Of a stretch of DNA of 64,000 nucleotides, positions 45,061 through 54,612 are shown in pieces; position 1 is the stretch's first letter; each line of letters opens with the position of its first letter. The notes beneath the pieces are model-generated. The model did not search any database. It saw nothing but the letters and a program-made list of their open reading frames with translations, and was not told where the DNA came from. The DNA lies in assembly GCA_001770815.1 (NCBI GenBank), contig MESD01000167.1:1-64000 (forward strand), written 5' to 3'. The DNA comes from Burkholderiales bacterium RIFCSPHIGHO2_12_FULL_69_20 (GTDB taxonomy: Bacteria; Pseudomonadota; Gammaproteobacteria; Burkholderiales; Burkholderiaceae_C). The translations under genes and the position numbers were made by a program.

Positions 45061-46215
45061 ATGCTGCTCAGCGACGACCACCGCGCGGTGCAAGAGGCCG
45101 TGCGCCAGTACGTGCAGGCCGAGATCGCGCCGCATGCCGCGGCGTGGGACAAGAGCGGCGTTTTCCCCCAGGCCCAGCTGCGGGGCCTGGCCGCGCTGGG
45201 CTGCTACGGCGTGGCCGTGCCCACCGAGCTGGACGGCGCCGGACTGGATTACCTGGCGCTGGCGCTGATCCTCGAGGAGATCGCCGCCGGCGATGGCGCC
45301 ACCAGCACCATCGTCAGCGTCACCAACTGCCCCGTCAACTCGATCCTGATGGCCTTCGGCAACGCCGACCAGCAGCAGCGCTTTCTCAAGCCGCTGGCGC
45401 GCGGCGACATGCTGGGCGCCTTCTGCCTGACCGAGCCGCATGTGGGCAGCGAGGCGGGTGGGCTGAAGACCACCGCCGTGCTCGACAAGCGCGGCGACGG
45501 CGACCACTACGTGATCAACGGCGTCAAGCAGTTCATCACCAGCGGCAAGAACGGTGACGTGGCGATCGTGATGGCGGTCACCGACAAGGCCGCCGGCAAG
45601 CGTGGCATCAGCGCCTTCCTGGTGCCCACGTCCACGCCGGGTTATGTGGTGGCGCGGCTCGAGGACAAGATGGGCCAGCACGCCAGCGATACCGCGCAGA
45701 TCCTGTTCGAGAACTGCCGCGTGCCGGTGGCCAACCGGCTGGGCGACGAGGGCCAGGGCCTGAAGATTGCGCTGTCGGGGCTGGAGGGCGGGCGTATCGG
45801 CATCGCCAGCCAGGCAGTGGGCATGGCGCGCGCGGCGTTTGAATGCGCGCTGGCCTACAGCAAGGAGCGCAAGGCCTTCGGCGTGCCGATCTTCGAGCAC
45901 CAGGCGGTGCAGTTCAAGCTGGCCGACATGGCCACCAGGATCGAAGCGGCACGCCAGTTGATCTGGCATGCGGCCACGCTGAAGGATGCCGGCCTGCCCT
46001 GCCTGAAAGAGGCGGCCATGGCCAAGCTGATGGCCAGCGAGATGGCCGAAGCCGTGTGCTCGGCCGCCATCCAGGTGCTGGGCGGTTATGGCTACGTCAG
46101 CGACTTCCCGGTCGAGCGCATCTACCGCGACGTGCGCGTCTGCCAGATCTACGAAGGCACGTCCGAGGTGCAGAAGATCCTGATCGGCCGCGCGCTGGCG
46201 CAGGCCACGGGCTGA
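45061..46215 (+). CDS. Acyl-CoA dehydrogenase
   Basis: AFCLTEPHVGSEAGGLKTTA and QVLGGYGYVSDFPVERIYRDVRVCQIYEGTSEVQKILIGRALA. Confidence 0.93.
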   Translation: MLLSDDHRAVQEAVRQYVQAEIAPHAAAWDKSGVFPQAQLRGLAALGCYGVAVPTELDGAGLDYLALALILEEIAAGDGATSTIVSVTNCPVNSILMAFGNADQQQRFLKPLARGDMLGAFCLTEPHVGSEAGGLKTTAVLDKRGDGDHYVINGVKQFITSGKNGDVAIVMAVTDKAAGKRGISAFLVPTSTPGYVVARLEDKMGQHASDTAQILFENCRVPVANRLGDEGQGLKIALSGLEGGRIGIASQAVGMARAAFECALAYSKERKAFGVPIFEHQAVQFKLADMATRIEAARQLIWHAATLKDAGLPCLKEAAMAKLMASEMAEAVCSAAIQVLGGYGYVSDFPVERIYRDVRVCQIYEGTSEVQKILIGRALAQATG

Positions 46216-46230
46216 CCGGGGCGTCCGGCC

Positions 46231-46857
46231 TCAATCCTTGGGCAGATACAGGCGGTCGGAGTAGGTGGCCAGCCACTCGGGCCGGAAGGCCACGAAGATC
46301 GCCGTCAGCATGCCGGTGAGGAAGGCCTCGCCCGAGGCGGTGAGAAAGCGCGCCAGCAGCAGGTCGCCGGTGTCGGTGCCGCGGGGTGCATCCACCAGCA
46401 CCAGCGCCAGCGCGCCGGCGGTGGCGGCGGCGATCCAGGTGATGAAGAAGCCGCGGCCCATGATGTAGATGAACAGGTGGTTGGGCAGCCAGCGCCGCAG
46501 CGCTGCGCCCAGCGCCATGGCCAGCGTGGCCGGCACCAGGCCCAGCCACACCAGCCGGTGCAGCGCCTCGGGCCAGTCCAGCCCACCCACCGCCACCATC
46601 ACGCCGGCCAGCGGCAGCAGGGCCAGCACCGTCAGCGGCCAGCCGGCCAGCAGCACCAGCAAGGCCGCCCCCGACAGCGGCTGGATGATCGGCGCCGAGG
46701 CGATCTTGTCGGCGCCCCAGAACAGCGGCAGCACCGCCCACCAGGCCAGCCACGGCCAGGGCGGACCGGCCAAGCCCAGGCTGCGCCAGGGCCGCAGCGC
46801 CAGCGCCAGACCCAGCATGGCCAGCAGCATCAAGGTGTTGAGCATCATCGACCGCAT
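46231..46857 (-). CDS. COG3235-like membrane protein (energy-coupling factor permease-like)
   Basis: Multi-TM; PNHLFIYIMGRGFFITWIAAATAGALALVL and ASGEAFLTGMLTAIFVAFRPEWLATYSDRLYL. Confidence 0.7.
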   Translation of the reverse strand: MRSMMLNTLMLLAMLGLALALRPWRSLGLAGPPWPWLAWWAVLPLFWGADKIASAPIIQPLSGAALLVLLAGWPLTVLALLPLAGVMVAVGGLDWPEALHRLVWLGLVPATLAMALGAALRRWLPNHLFIYIMGRGFFITWIAAATAGALALVLVDAPRGTDTGDLLLARFLTASGEAFLTGMLTAIFVAFRPEWLATYSDRLYLPKD

Positions 46858-46951
46858 TCTGCGGGGCGGCCCGGCGCGCCGAATGCGCAGGGTCATGCGG
46901 CGCCACGCGGTCGGCCCGGTGGTGCGCGGGCTGGCCGGCGAGAATCGGGCT

Positions 46952-48118
46952 ATGACTGATTCGAGCGGCGCGCCCCAGCCCCTGGTCCACTGGACCGACG
47001 ACGATGGCACGCCGCAGCAGGCGCGCTGGCGCTCGCTGGCCGGGCATCCCCCGCCGCCACAGCTGGTGCTGGCCGACGATGCGCTGGGCGCCGACGCGGC
47101 CTACCGCCTGCTGAACGCGGGCACCGCCATCCTGTGGCTGGGCGACTACCAAAATGCACGCCACCTGCTGCAGGCGCTGGGCCGGCGGCTGGACAAGCGG
47201 CTGCAGCGGCCGGGCCGCCCCCACCACCACCCCACCGCGTCGCTGACCGAGGCCTTCCACACCCAGCGCCGGGCCCAGGCCGAGCGTGCCCGCATCCTGG
47301 GTGGGCTGCTGCTGCCCTTCGATGCCGACCACGGTGTGCCGCTGCGCCGCGCGCCCGACCTGCGTGCCGCCGGCGCGCAGGCGCATGGCCCGGTGGCCGC
47401 GCATTACGTGCAATCGCTGCGTGAGCTGCTGGGGCTGGTGGGCGCGTTCGAGTGGCGCCGCAAGGGCGTGATGATCCCGGCGCTGGGCGCGGCGGTCCAC
47501 CCGCACCACGGTGTGTTTTCGCCGGTGCGCGGCGAGTACGTCGATCTGGTGGCGCAGGCGCCGCTGCCAGCGGCCGCCGAGGATCAGGGCGCCTTCGACA
47601 TCGGCACCGGCACCGGCGTGCTGGCGGCGGTGCTGGCCCAGCGCGGCCTGCGCGTGGTGGCCACCGATCTGTCGGATGCTGCCTTGGCCTGCGCGGACGA
47701 CAACCTGCGGCGCCTGGGCCGGCAGCGGATGGTCTCGCTGCAGTCGGTCGATCTGTTTCCCGAGGGCCGGGCGGGGCTGGTGGTGTGCAACCCACCCTGG
47801 GTGCCGGCGCCGGCCGGCTCGGCGCTGGAGGCCGCGATCTACGACCCCGACAGCCGCATGCTGCGCGGCTTTCTGGCCGGGCTGGCGGCGCACCTGGCAC
47901 CGGGCGGCGAGGGCTGGCTGATCCTGTCGGACCTGGCCGAGCACCTGGGCCTGCGTTCACGCGATCAGCTGCTGGGCTGGATCGCCGCGGCGGGGCTGCA
48001 GGTGCTGGGCCGGCTGGACACCCGGCCGCGCCACGGCAAGTCGGCCGACGCCAGCGATCCGCTGCATGCCGCACGGTCGGCCGAAGTCACGTCGCTGTGG
48101 CGCCTGGGCGCGGCCTGA
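46952..48118 (+). CDS. SAM-dependent methyltransferase (PrmC/HemK-like)
   Basis: FDIGTGTGVLAAVLAQRGLRVVATDLSDAAL and VVCNPPWVPAPA. Confidence 0.85.
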   Translation: MTDSSGAPQPLVHWTDDDGTPQQARWRSLAGHPPPPQLVLADDALGADAAYRLLNAGTAILWLGDYQNARHLLQALGRRLDKRLQRPGRPHHHPTASLTEAFHTQRRAQAERARILGGLLLPFDADHGVPLRRAPDLRAAGAQAHGPVAAHYVQSLRELLGLVGAFEWRRKGVMIPALGAAVHPHHGVFSPVRGEYVDLVAQAPLPAAAEDQGAFDIGTGTGVLAAVLAQRGLRVVATDLSDAALACADDNLRRLGRQRMVSLQSVDLFPEGRAGLVVCNPPWVPAPAGSALEAAIYDPDSRMLRGFLAGLAAHLAPGGEGWLILSDLAEHLGLRSRDQLLGWIAAAGLQVLGRLDTRPRHGKSADASDPLHAARSAEVTSLWRLGAA

Positions 48119-48152
48119 AGCCGGCGCCCTGAAGGCCGCGATCGATCGCAGG

Positions 48153-48196
48153 TCAGCCGCGTATCAGCCGCGTATCAGCCGGGTATCAGCCGCGTT
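48153..48196. repeat. Four tandem copies of an 11-bp unit (tcagccgcgta)
   Basis: tcagccgcgta|tcagccgcgta|tcagccgggta|tcagccgcgtt, spanning the stop of the small minus-strand ORF. Confidence 0.9.
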
Positions 48197-48374
48197 GGGC
48201 CGCGGTGGCCGCGCTGGCCTGCGCTTGCTGGGCGGCGGCGGCCTTGGCCATCACGGTGGCGGCATGCTGCTCGGTGGCCAGGTGGTTCAGACTGCCCAGC
48301 GTGGCCAGCGTGAACATCAGCGCCAGGCCCAGGGTGGTGGTGCGGGCGGTGAAGGTGGTGGTGGTGGTGTTCAT
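48186..48374 (-). CDS. Small hypothetical protein, 62 aa, one predicted TM/signal-like segment
   Basis: MNTTTTTFTARTTTLGLALMFTLATLGSLNHLATEQHAATVMAKAAAAQQAQASAATAAQRG. Confidence 0.5.
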   Translation of the reverse strand: MNTTTTTFTARTTTLGLALMFTLATLGSLNHLATEQHAATVMAKAAAAQQAQASAATAAQRG

Positions 48375-48509
48375 GCTGCGCTCCGGTGAGGGCTTCGGGG
48401 TGTCGATGGCCTGAACTCTAGGCACCCGCCCCCTGGTCTGCACGCGGCTTGCGACGAACCGTCCGCCGCGCCAGATCAAACGTGAAAAGCCGCGACGAGC
48501 CGATCGGCG

Positions 48510-49832
48510 TCAAGCCGCGGTGTCGTCGCGCCGACCGTAGGCCGGATCGATGTGCAGCAGCGCGGCGGCGATGAACGACGGCAGCGTGGCCACGCACACC
48601 CAGACGAAGAAGCCGGTGTAGCCCAGCTGGCTCTGCAGCCAGCCCGCGGCCATGCCCGGCAGCATCATGCCCAGCGCCATGAAGCCGGTGCAGATCGCGT
48701 AGTGCGCGGTCTTGTGGGGGTTCTCGCCGCCGCCGCCGGGCCGGCTGCCTTCGGCCACCATCAGCATGAACACCATGTAGGCGGTGAAGCCGAAGCCGTA
48801 GCCGAACTGCTCGGCCGCCAGTGCGGTGCTGACCAGCCACAGGTCTTGCGGCTGCCACACCGCCATCGCCACGAACAGGCCGTTGGGCAGGTGCATGCAC
48901 AACATCAGCGGCCACAGCAGGCGCTTGAGTCCGCCGCGCGAGATCACCCAGCCGCCCAGCAGCCCGCCCAGCGTCAGCGCGGCCACGCCCACCGTGCCGT
49001 AGGCCAGCCCCACGGCCTGAGTGCCCAGTGCCAGGCCGCCGGCCGCGCGCGCATCCAGCAGGAAGGGCGTGACCAGCTTCAGGGCCTGCGCCTCGGCAAA
49101 GCGGTACAGCAGCAGGAAGGCCAGGATGCGACCGATGTCGGGCCGGCGGAAGAAGGCCGCGAACACCGCCAGCGCCTCGCGCGCCAGCGCGGCCTGGCGC
49201 GGTGCGGCCACGTCGGCGGCCGGTCGTGGCAGCGCCCAGGCGTGCCACGCCGCAGCCACGACGAAGCCGCCGGCCAGCAGCCAGAAGACCAGGCGCCACG
49301 AGTCGACCACCGCCGCCGGCGTGCCGCCGTGGCGCTGTTGCAGCCAGCCGGCCAGCATCACCAGGCCACCCTGGCCGGCGATCATCGCCAGCCGGTAGAA
49401 GGTGCTGCGCACGCCGACGAAGGCCGCCTGTGTGCGCTGCGGCAGCGCCAGCATGTAGAAGCCATCGGCGGCGATGTCGTGCGTGGCCGAGGCAAAGGCC
49501 ATCAGCCAGAACACCGCCAGGCTGGCCTGCCAGAAGCCGGCCAGCGGCAAGGTCAGCGCCACCAGCGCCAGCGCCGCGCCCAGCGTGAACTGCAGCCCCA
49601 CGATCCAGCCGCGCTTGCGGCCCAGCAGATCGACCAGCGGGCTCCACAGCGGCTTGATCACCCAGGGCAGGTACAGCCAGCTGGTGTAGAGCGCGATGTC
49701 GGTGTTGCTGACGCCGAGGTTCTTGTAGAGCACCACCGACAGCGTCATCACCACCACGTAGGGGATGCCCTGGCCGAAGTACAGCGTCGGTATCCAGCGC
49801 CAGGGCGTGGGCGCGCTGCTCACGCCGGGCAC
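48510..49832 (-). CDS. MFS permease, AmpG-like
   Basis: PTLYFGQGIPYVVVMTLSVVLYKNLGVSNTDIALYTSWLYLPWVIKPLWSPLVDLLGRKRGWIV. Confidence 0.8.
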   Translation of the reverse strand: MPGVSSAPTPWRWIPTLYFGQGIPYVVVMTLSVVLYKNLGVSNTDIALYTSWLYLPWVIKPLWSPLVDLLGRKRGWIVGLQFTLGAALALVALTLPLAGFWQASLAVFWLMAFASATHDIAADGFYMLALPQRTQAAFVGVRSTFYRLAMIAGQGGLVMLAGWLQQRHGGTPAAVVDSWRLVFWLLAGGFVVAAAWHAWALPRPAADVAAPRQAALAREALAVFAAFFRRPDIGRILAFLLLYRFAEAQALKLVTPFLLDARAAGGLALGTQAVGLAYGTVGVAALTLGGLLGGWVISRGGLKRLLWPLMLCMHLPNGLFVAMAVWQPQDLWLVSTALAAEQFGYGFGFTAYMVFMLMVAEGSRPGGGGENPHKTAHYAICTGFMALGMMLPGMAAGWLQSQLGYTGFFVWVCVATLPSFIAAALLHIDPAYGRRDDTAA

Positions 49833-49917
49833 CGAAACGGGGGAGGTGCGTCGGATTCAAACCACATCGACGGCACTTTACAGGCCATGGCAGGGCTCAC
49901 TCCAGATTACACCTGCG

Positions 49918-49945
49918 TTACACACGCGAGTCGGTACGGTAAAGT
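49918..49945 (+). promoter_or_regulatory. Putative sigma-70-type promoter for the TonB-dependent receptor gene
   Basis: TTACAC-N16-TAAAGT, about 110 bp upstream of the start codon. Confidence 0.4.
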
Positions 49946-50053
49946 GATTTGAAGATTTGCTGCTTCGAGGCCTGCGCAGGCTCATCGGGCCCCGGCCCGG
50001 CAGCAAGGATCAACAACGGGATGCAAGCGGCCGAGGCCGGAGGAGTGCTGGAT

Positions 50054-52855
50054 ATGAAGCTCAAGTCGATCGTTCGGGCCATTGCCCTGCTGAGTGTGGC
50101 CGCGCCGGTGCTGGCGCAAACCACCCCCGCGGTGCAGCGGGTGGAGATCACCGGGTCCAGCATCAAGCGTTTCGCCAAGGAGGGGGCGCTGCCGGTGCAG
50201 GTGATCCGCGCGGCCGATCTTCAGCAACTGGGCATCGTCACCGCCGAGCAGCTGCTCGACCAGGTGGGCGCCAACGCCGCCAGTGTCGACAACGCCACCT
50301 CGCGCAACAACGTCTTCGGCGCCGAGCAGGACCGGCTGACAGGCGGCTCGACCTTCGCCAACCTGCGCGGCCTGGGCCCCACCGGCACGCTGGTGCTGCT
50401 CAACGGCCGGCGCGTGTCCACCCACGGCATGAGCGGCGGCGCCGTTGACCTCAACGCCATTCCGATGGCCGCCGTCGATCGCATCGAGATCCTGAAAGAT
50501 GGCGCCTCGGCCATCTATGGCACCGACGCGATCGGCGGCGTCATCAACTTCATCCTGAAGACCGACTTCACCGGCGTCAGCGTGGGCGCCACCTACAGCC
50601 AGCCGCTGGCCTCGGGCGGTGGCGCCAAGCGGCGTGCCCAGATCACGGCGGGCATGGGCTCGCTGGACAAGGAGGGCTTCAACCTGATGGCCAGCCTGAC
50701 GGCCGACAAGAACGACATCCTGCGTGGCATCGACCGCGACTGGGCGACTGGCTTCCAGCCGGCGCGCGGCCTGTCGCCCGACACCACCAGCGCACCGCAT
50801 GCCAACGTCCTGGGCTCGGGCACCGGCACGACGGCGCTGGATGCCGCGGGCTCCACCGTCGGCCCCACCGATCCGCTGAAGTACACCAACCTCAACCTGC
50901 TGGCGATCCAGAACCAGTGCGACGGACTGCCCTTCGGTGTGCCTCTGGCCCCCAACATCCAGCTGTGGGACAAGTTCGGCTACACCGCGGCCAACAGCAC
51001 CTACCGTTGCGCCACGGACTACGGCCGGCAGTTTATGCTGGCGCCGCCTGTCGATGCCTACAACCTGGTGGCGCGCGGCACCTTCAAATTGTCCGGCGCG
51101 CACACCGCTTTCGTTGAGTTGGTGGGCTCGCGCACCGAGGTATTGGCCGAGTTCACGCCCTACCAGTTCAGCACCACCTCCAACGCCGCCACGCACTATC
51201 CGGTGGGCGGCCCGCACTACCTGAACCTGCTGAACTACGGCGCCAACCAGTTCGATCCGACCAAGCCCATTGCCTACCGCCTGCGTATGGCCGATTGGGG
51301 CTACCGCACGCTGGAGAACACCTCTGACAACGTGCGCCTGGCTGCCGGCCTGGACGGCGAGATCGGTGCCTACAACTACAAGTTGGGCCTGTCTACCGGG
51401 CGTGCCGAGGGCGAGTCGGGCATGGTCGACGGTTATGCCGATACCAACAAACTGATCGCCGCATTGGCCACCGGCTTGATCAATCCGTTCCTGATGCCCG
51501 GCCAGCAGCAGACGCAGGCCGCCAAGGACCTGATCGAATCGACCAAGGTCCGTGGCCGGCTGTTCGGTGGCAAGACCGAGCTGATGCAGTTCGACGGCAC
51601 GCTGTCGGGCGAGCTGATGAAGATGCCGGCCGGCCCGCTGGAGTTCGCGGTCGGCTTCGACCTGCGCCGCGAGTCCTACGACTTTTCCGGCTCCCAGGGC
51701 TTCACCTGCGTCAGCACCTTCACGGTGACCAATGCCGCGTTGCCCAATTCGGTGATGGGCTGTCCGGGCAACCCTTCGTCGCCCGACAAGTCGCGCGACG
51801 TGAAGGCCGTGTTCGGCGAGCTGATCGTGCCGGTGCTCAAGAACCTGGAAGTTCAACTGGCCGTGCGCCACGACGAGTACTCGCAGGTGGGCGGCACCAC
51901 CAACCCGAAGGTGGCGTTCCGCTTCCAGCCGATCGACAGCCTGGTGCTGCGTGGTTCGGTGAACACCGGCTTCCGCGCACCCACGGTGCAGCAGCTCAAC
52001 CTGGGCGTGGTCGAACTGGCGCTGACCGGCAACTTCAGCGACCCCGAGCGCTGCGCGATCGATCCGGCGCAATGCGCCCGTGTCAGCCTGCCCTACCGCG
52101 CCGGCGGCAACCCGACGCTCAAGCCCGAGACCTCCAAGCAGGCGTCGCTGGGCCTGGCGTTCCAGCCGATGCCCGCGCTGCAGCTGACGGCCGACTACTG
52201 GCAGGTCAAGCTCAACGACCGCATTCGCTCGCTGTCACCGGCCTTCATGATCACGAACTACGCGCTGTTCAAGGACAGCTTCATCCGCGATGCGCAGGGC
52301 AACGTGAGCTACATCCAGGCCGGCTGGGTGAACGCAGCCGAAAGCGAGACCAAGGGCCTGGATCTGGGCATGACCCACAGTGCCAATCTGTTCGGCGGCA
52401 AGCTGAGCACCACGCTGACCGCCACCAAGATGATCAGCCACAAGGAGCGGTTGATCGAAACCGCCCCGCTGAAACAGTACGTGGGCGAATGGAGCGGCAC
52501 CACGCTGTACCTGCCCTGGAAGGCGTCCGGCAGCGCCGGCTTCAAGACCGGCCCCTGGAACACCACCCTGTCGATCAACTACAAGTCGAGCTACAACGAC
52601 GAGAACATGTTGGGCTACGACAGCACGCCGCTGCCGGCGCGCAAGGTGTCCGACTACACCACCTTCAACCTGTTCAGCACCTACACCGGGATCAAGAACC
52701 TGACGTTGTCGGCCGGCATCATCAACCTGTTTGACAAGGAACCGCCGTTCACGTGGCACAACGTCGACGGCGTGGTGGGCGCGGGTTGGGACCCCCGTGT
52801 GGCCGATCCGCGCGGCCGCACCGTGCAGCTGTCGGTGAGCTACGACTTCAAGTAA
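50054..52855 (+). CDS. TonB-dependent outer membrane receptor
   Basis: Signal peptide, plug VEITGSSIKR...GPTGTLVLLNGRRVSTHG...VDRIEILKDGASAIYGTDAIGGVINFILK and terminal beta-signal VQLSVSYDFK. Confidence 0.96.
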   Translation: MKLKSIVRAIALLSVAAPVLAQTTPAVQRVEITGSSIKRFAKEGALPVQVIRAADLQQLGIVTAEQLLDQVGANAASVDNATSRNNVFGAEQDRLTGGSTFANLRGLGPTGTLVLLNGRRVSTHGMSGGAVDLNAIPMAAVDRIEILKDGASAIYGTDAIGGVINFILKTDFTGVSVGATYSQPLASGGGAKRRAQITAGMGSLDKEGFNLMASLTADKNDILRGIDRDWATGFQPARGLSPDTTSAPHANVLGSGTGTTALDAAGSTVGPTDPLKYTNLNLLAIQNQCDGLPFGVPLAPNIQLWDKFGYTAANSTYRCATDYGRQFMLAPPVDAYNLVARGTFKLSGAHTAFVELVGSRTEVLAEFTPYQFSTTSNAATHYPVGGPHYLNLLNYGANQFDPTKPIAYRLRMADWGYRTLENTSDNVRLAAGLDGEIGAYNYKLGLSTGRAEGESGMVDGYADTNKLIAALATGLINPFLMPGQQQTQAAKDLIESTKVRGRLFGGKTELMQFDGTLSGELMKMPAGPLEFAVGFDLRRESYDFSGSQGFTCVSTFTVTNAALPNSVMGCPGNPSSPDKSRDVKAVFGELIVPVLKNLEVQLAVRHDEYSQVGGTTNPKVAFRFQPIDSLVLRGSVNTGFRAPTVQQLNLGVVELALTGNFSDPERCAIDPAQCARVSLPYRAGGNPTLKPETSKQASLGLAFQPMPALQLTADYWQVKLNDRIRSLSPAFMITNYALFKDSFIRDAQGNVSYIQAGWVNAAESETKGLDLGMTHSANLFGGKLSTTLTATKMISHKERLIETAPLKQYVGEWSGTTLYLPWKASGSAGFKTGPWNTTLSINYKSSYNDENMLGYDSTPLPARKVSDYTTFNLFSTYTGIKNLTLSAGIINLFDKEPPFTWHNVDGVVGAGWDPRVADPRGRTVQLSVSYDFK

Positions 52856-52868
52856 GGGCCTGGACGGG

Positions 52869-53495
52869 GTGGACGCGCTGAATCTTCAGACGCCGGTGCG
52901 CGTCGAAGACATCGCCACGCACCCCGATTTCCGCCCGCTGGCCGGGCTGGTGGGTGTCGCGTTTGACCTGCGTTATGCCGGCAGCAACAACTTTGCCGGC
53001 AAGGTGCTTGACCAAGGGCTCGATTGCGCCTGGCTGCGCCGCGAGGCGGCGGCCGGCGTCGAGGCCGCCGCGGCCTGGCTGGCGCAGGCGCGGCCGGGTT
53101 GGCGGCTGCTGGTGCTCGATGCCTTGCGCCCGCACCGCGTGCAGCAAGCGATCTGGGCCGACGTGGCCGGCACGCCGGCGCAGGCCTACTTTGCCGATCC
53201 GGCGCGCGGCTCGATCCACTCCTTCGGCATGGCGGTGGACGTGACGCTGATCGACGCCCACGGCCGCGAGAGCGACATGGGCAGCGGCTACGACGAGATG
53301 ACGCTGCGCTCGCACCCGATGCTCGACGCCGAGCACCTGGCGCTGGGCGTGCTGAGCGCCGCGCAGGTGGCCGAGCGGGGCTGGCTGCACGCGGCGATGG
53401 CGCGCGGTGGTTTCCGCGCCATCGCCACCGAGTGGTGGCACTTCGATTTCGGCGACCGCGACGCGGTGCGGCGCGATCTGCCGCGGGTGGATTGA
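52869..53495 (+). CDS. D-alanyl-D-alanine dipeptidase (DdpX/VanX family, M15D)
   Basis: LLVLDALRPHRVQQAIW, GSIHSFGMAVDVTLID zinc motif and ATEWWHFDF. Confidence 0.92.
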   Translation: MDALNLQTPVRVEDIATHPDFRPLAGLVGVAFDLRYAGSNNFAGKVLDQGLDCAWLRREAAAGVEAAAAWLAQARPGWRLLVLDALRPHRVQQAIWADVAGTPAQAYFADPARGSIHSFGMAVDVTLIDAHGRESDMGSGYDEMTLRSHPMLDAEHLALGVLSAAQVAERGWLHAAMARGGFRAIATEWWHFDFGDRDAVRRDLPRVD

Positions 53496-53508
53496 GCGGG
53501 GGCCGGCG

Positions 53509-54576
53509 ATGACCGCAACCCTGCGCCGACGCGCGCTTCTCAGACAAGGCGTCACGCTGACCGGCGCCACGCTGCTGCCTTGGGGCGCCGCGCCGGCGAT
53601 GGCGCAAACCGCCGTCACCCGGTTGCCGGTGCTGCGCGCACCGCGCCTGAAGCCGGGCGACACCATCGGCCTGTTCAGCCCGTCGGGCGCCACCTACGAG
53701 CGCGCGCCGTTCGAGCAGGCCGCCGAGGTGCTGGCGGCGCTGGGTTTCCAGGCGCGCGAGGCGCCCAACGCGCGTGCGCGCCGCGGCCAACATGCCGGCA
53801 GCGCCGAGCAGCGCGCGGCCGACCTCAATGGCCTGATCGCCGACCCATCGGTGCACGGCCTGCTGGCGGTCACCGGCGGCTCGGGCGCCAACCGCATGCT
53901 GCCGCTGATCGACTACGCGGCGATACAGCGCCAGCCGAAGGTCATCGCCGGCTTCAGCGACGTGACGGCGCTGCTCAATGCGGTGACCGCGCGCACCGGG
54001 CTGGTCACCTTCCATGCGCCGGTGGCGGTGTCGGAGTGGAACGCCTTCAGCGTGGCCGAGTTTCGCGCGGTGCTGATCGACGCCGAGGCGCGCACGCTGC
54101 GCAATGCCGAGGACAGGGGCGACCACCTGATCGTCAAGGCGCACCGCATCCAGACGCTGCGCCCGGGCACCGCGCGCGGCCCGCTGGTGGGCGGCAACCT
54201 GGCGGTGCTGACCTCGATGGCCGGCTCGGCCTACCTGCCCAGTTTCGACGGCGCGATCCTGTTCCTCGAAGAGATCAACGAGTACATCTACCGCGTCGAC
54301 CGCATGCTGTCCACGCTCAAGCTGATGGGCGCGCTCGACCGCCTGGCCGGCGTGGTGATCGGCGCCTTCAGCAACTGCGGGCCGGGCGACGGCAACTACG
54401 GCACGCTGACGCTCGACGAGGTGTTCGACGACTGGTTCGGCGCGCTGGGCGTGCCGGTGTACCGCGGCGCGATGATCGGCCACATCCGCAAGAAGTTCAC
54501 CGTGCCGGTGGGCTTGCCGGTGGAGATGGATGCCGGCGCCGGCACGATCCGGCTGCTGACGCCGGCGGTGCGCTGA
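53509..54576 (+). CDS. LD-carboxypeptidase (LdcA/MccF family, S66), exported
   Basis: RRRALLRQGVTLTGATLLPWGAAPAMAQ twin-arginine-like leader; VTGGSGANRMLPLIDY and GFSDVTALLNAV. Confidence 0.9.
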   Translation: MTATLRRRALLRQGVTLTGATLLPWGAAPAMAQTAVTRLPVLRAPRLKPGDTIGLFSPSGATYERAPFEQAAEVLAALGFQAREAPNARARRGQHAGSAEQRAADLNGLIADPSVHGLLAVTGGSGANRMLPLIDYAAIQRQPKVIAGFSDVTALLNAVTARTGLVTFHAPVAVSEWNAFSVAEFRAVLIDAEARTLRNAEDRGDHLIVKAHRIQTLRPGTARGPLVGGNLAVLTSMAGSAYLPSFDGAILFLEEINEYIYRVDRMLSTLKLMGALDRLAGVVIGAFSNCGPGDGNYGTLTLDEVFDDWFGALGVPVYRGAMIGHIRKKFTVPVGLPVEMDAGAGTIRLLTPAVR

Positions 54577-54612
54577 CCGGCTGGGTTGGGGTGTTGGCGG
54601 CGGCTGCCGGCG

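Noticed and set aside
43714-45969. 751-aa minus-strand ORF antisense to thiolase and acyl-CoA dehydrogenase
   Set aside because: Shadow ORF with no recognisable motif; plus-strand genes are unambiguous.
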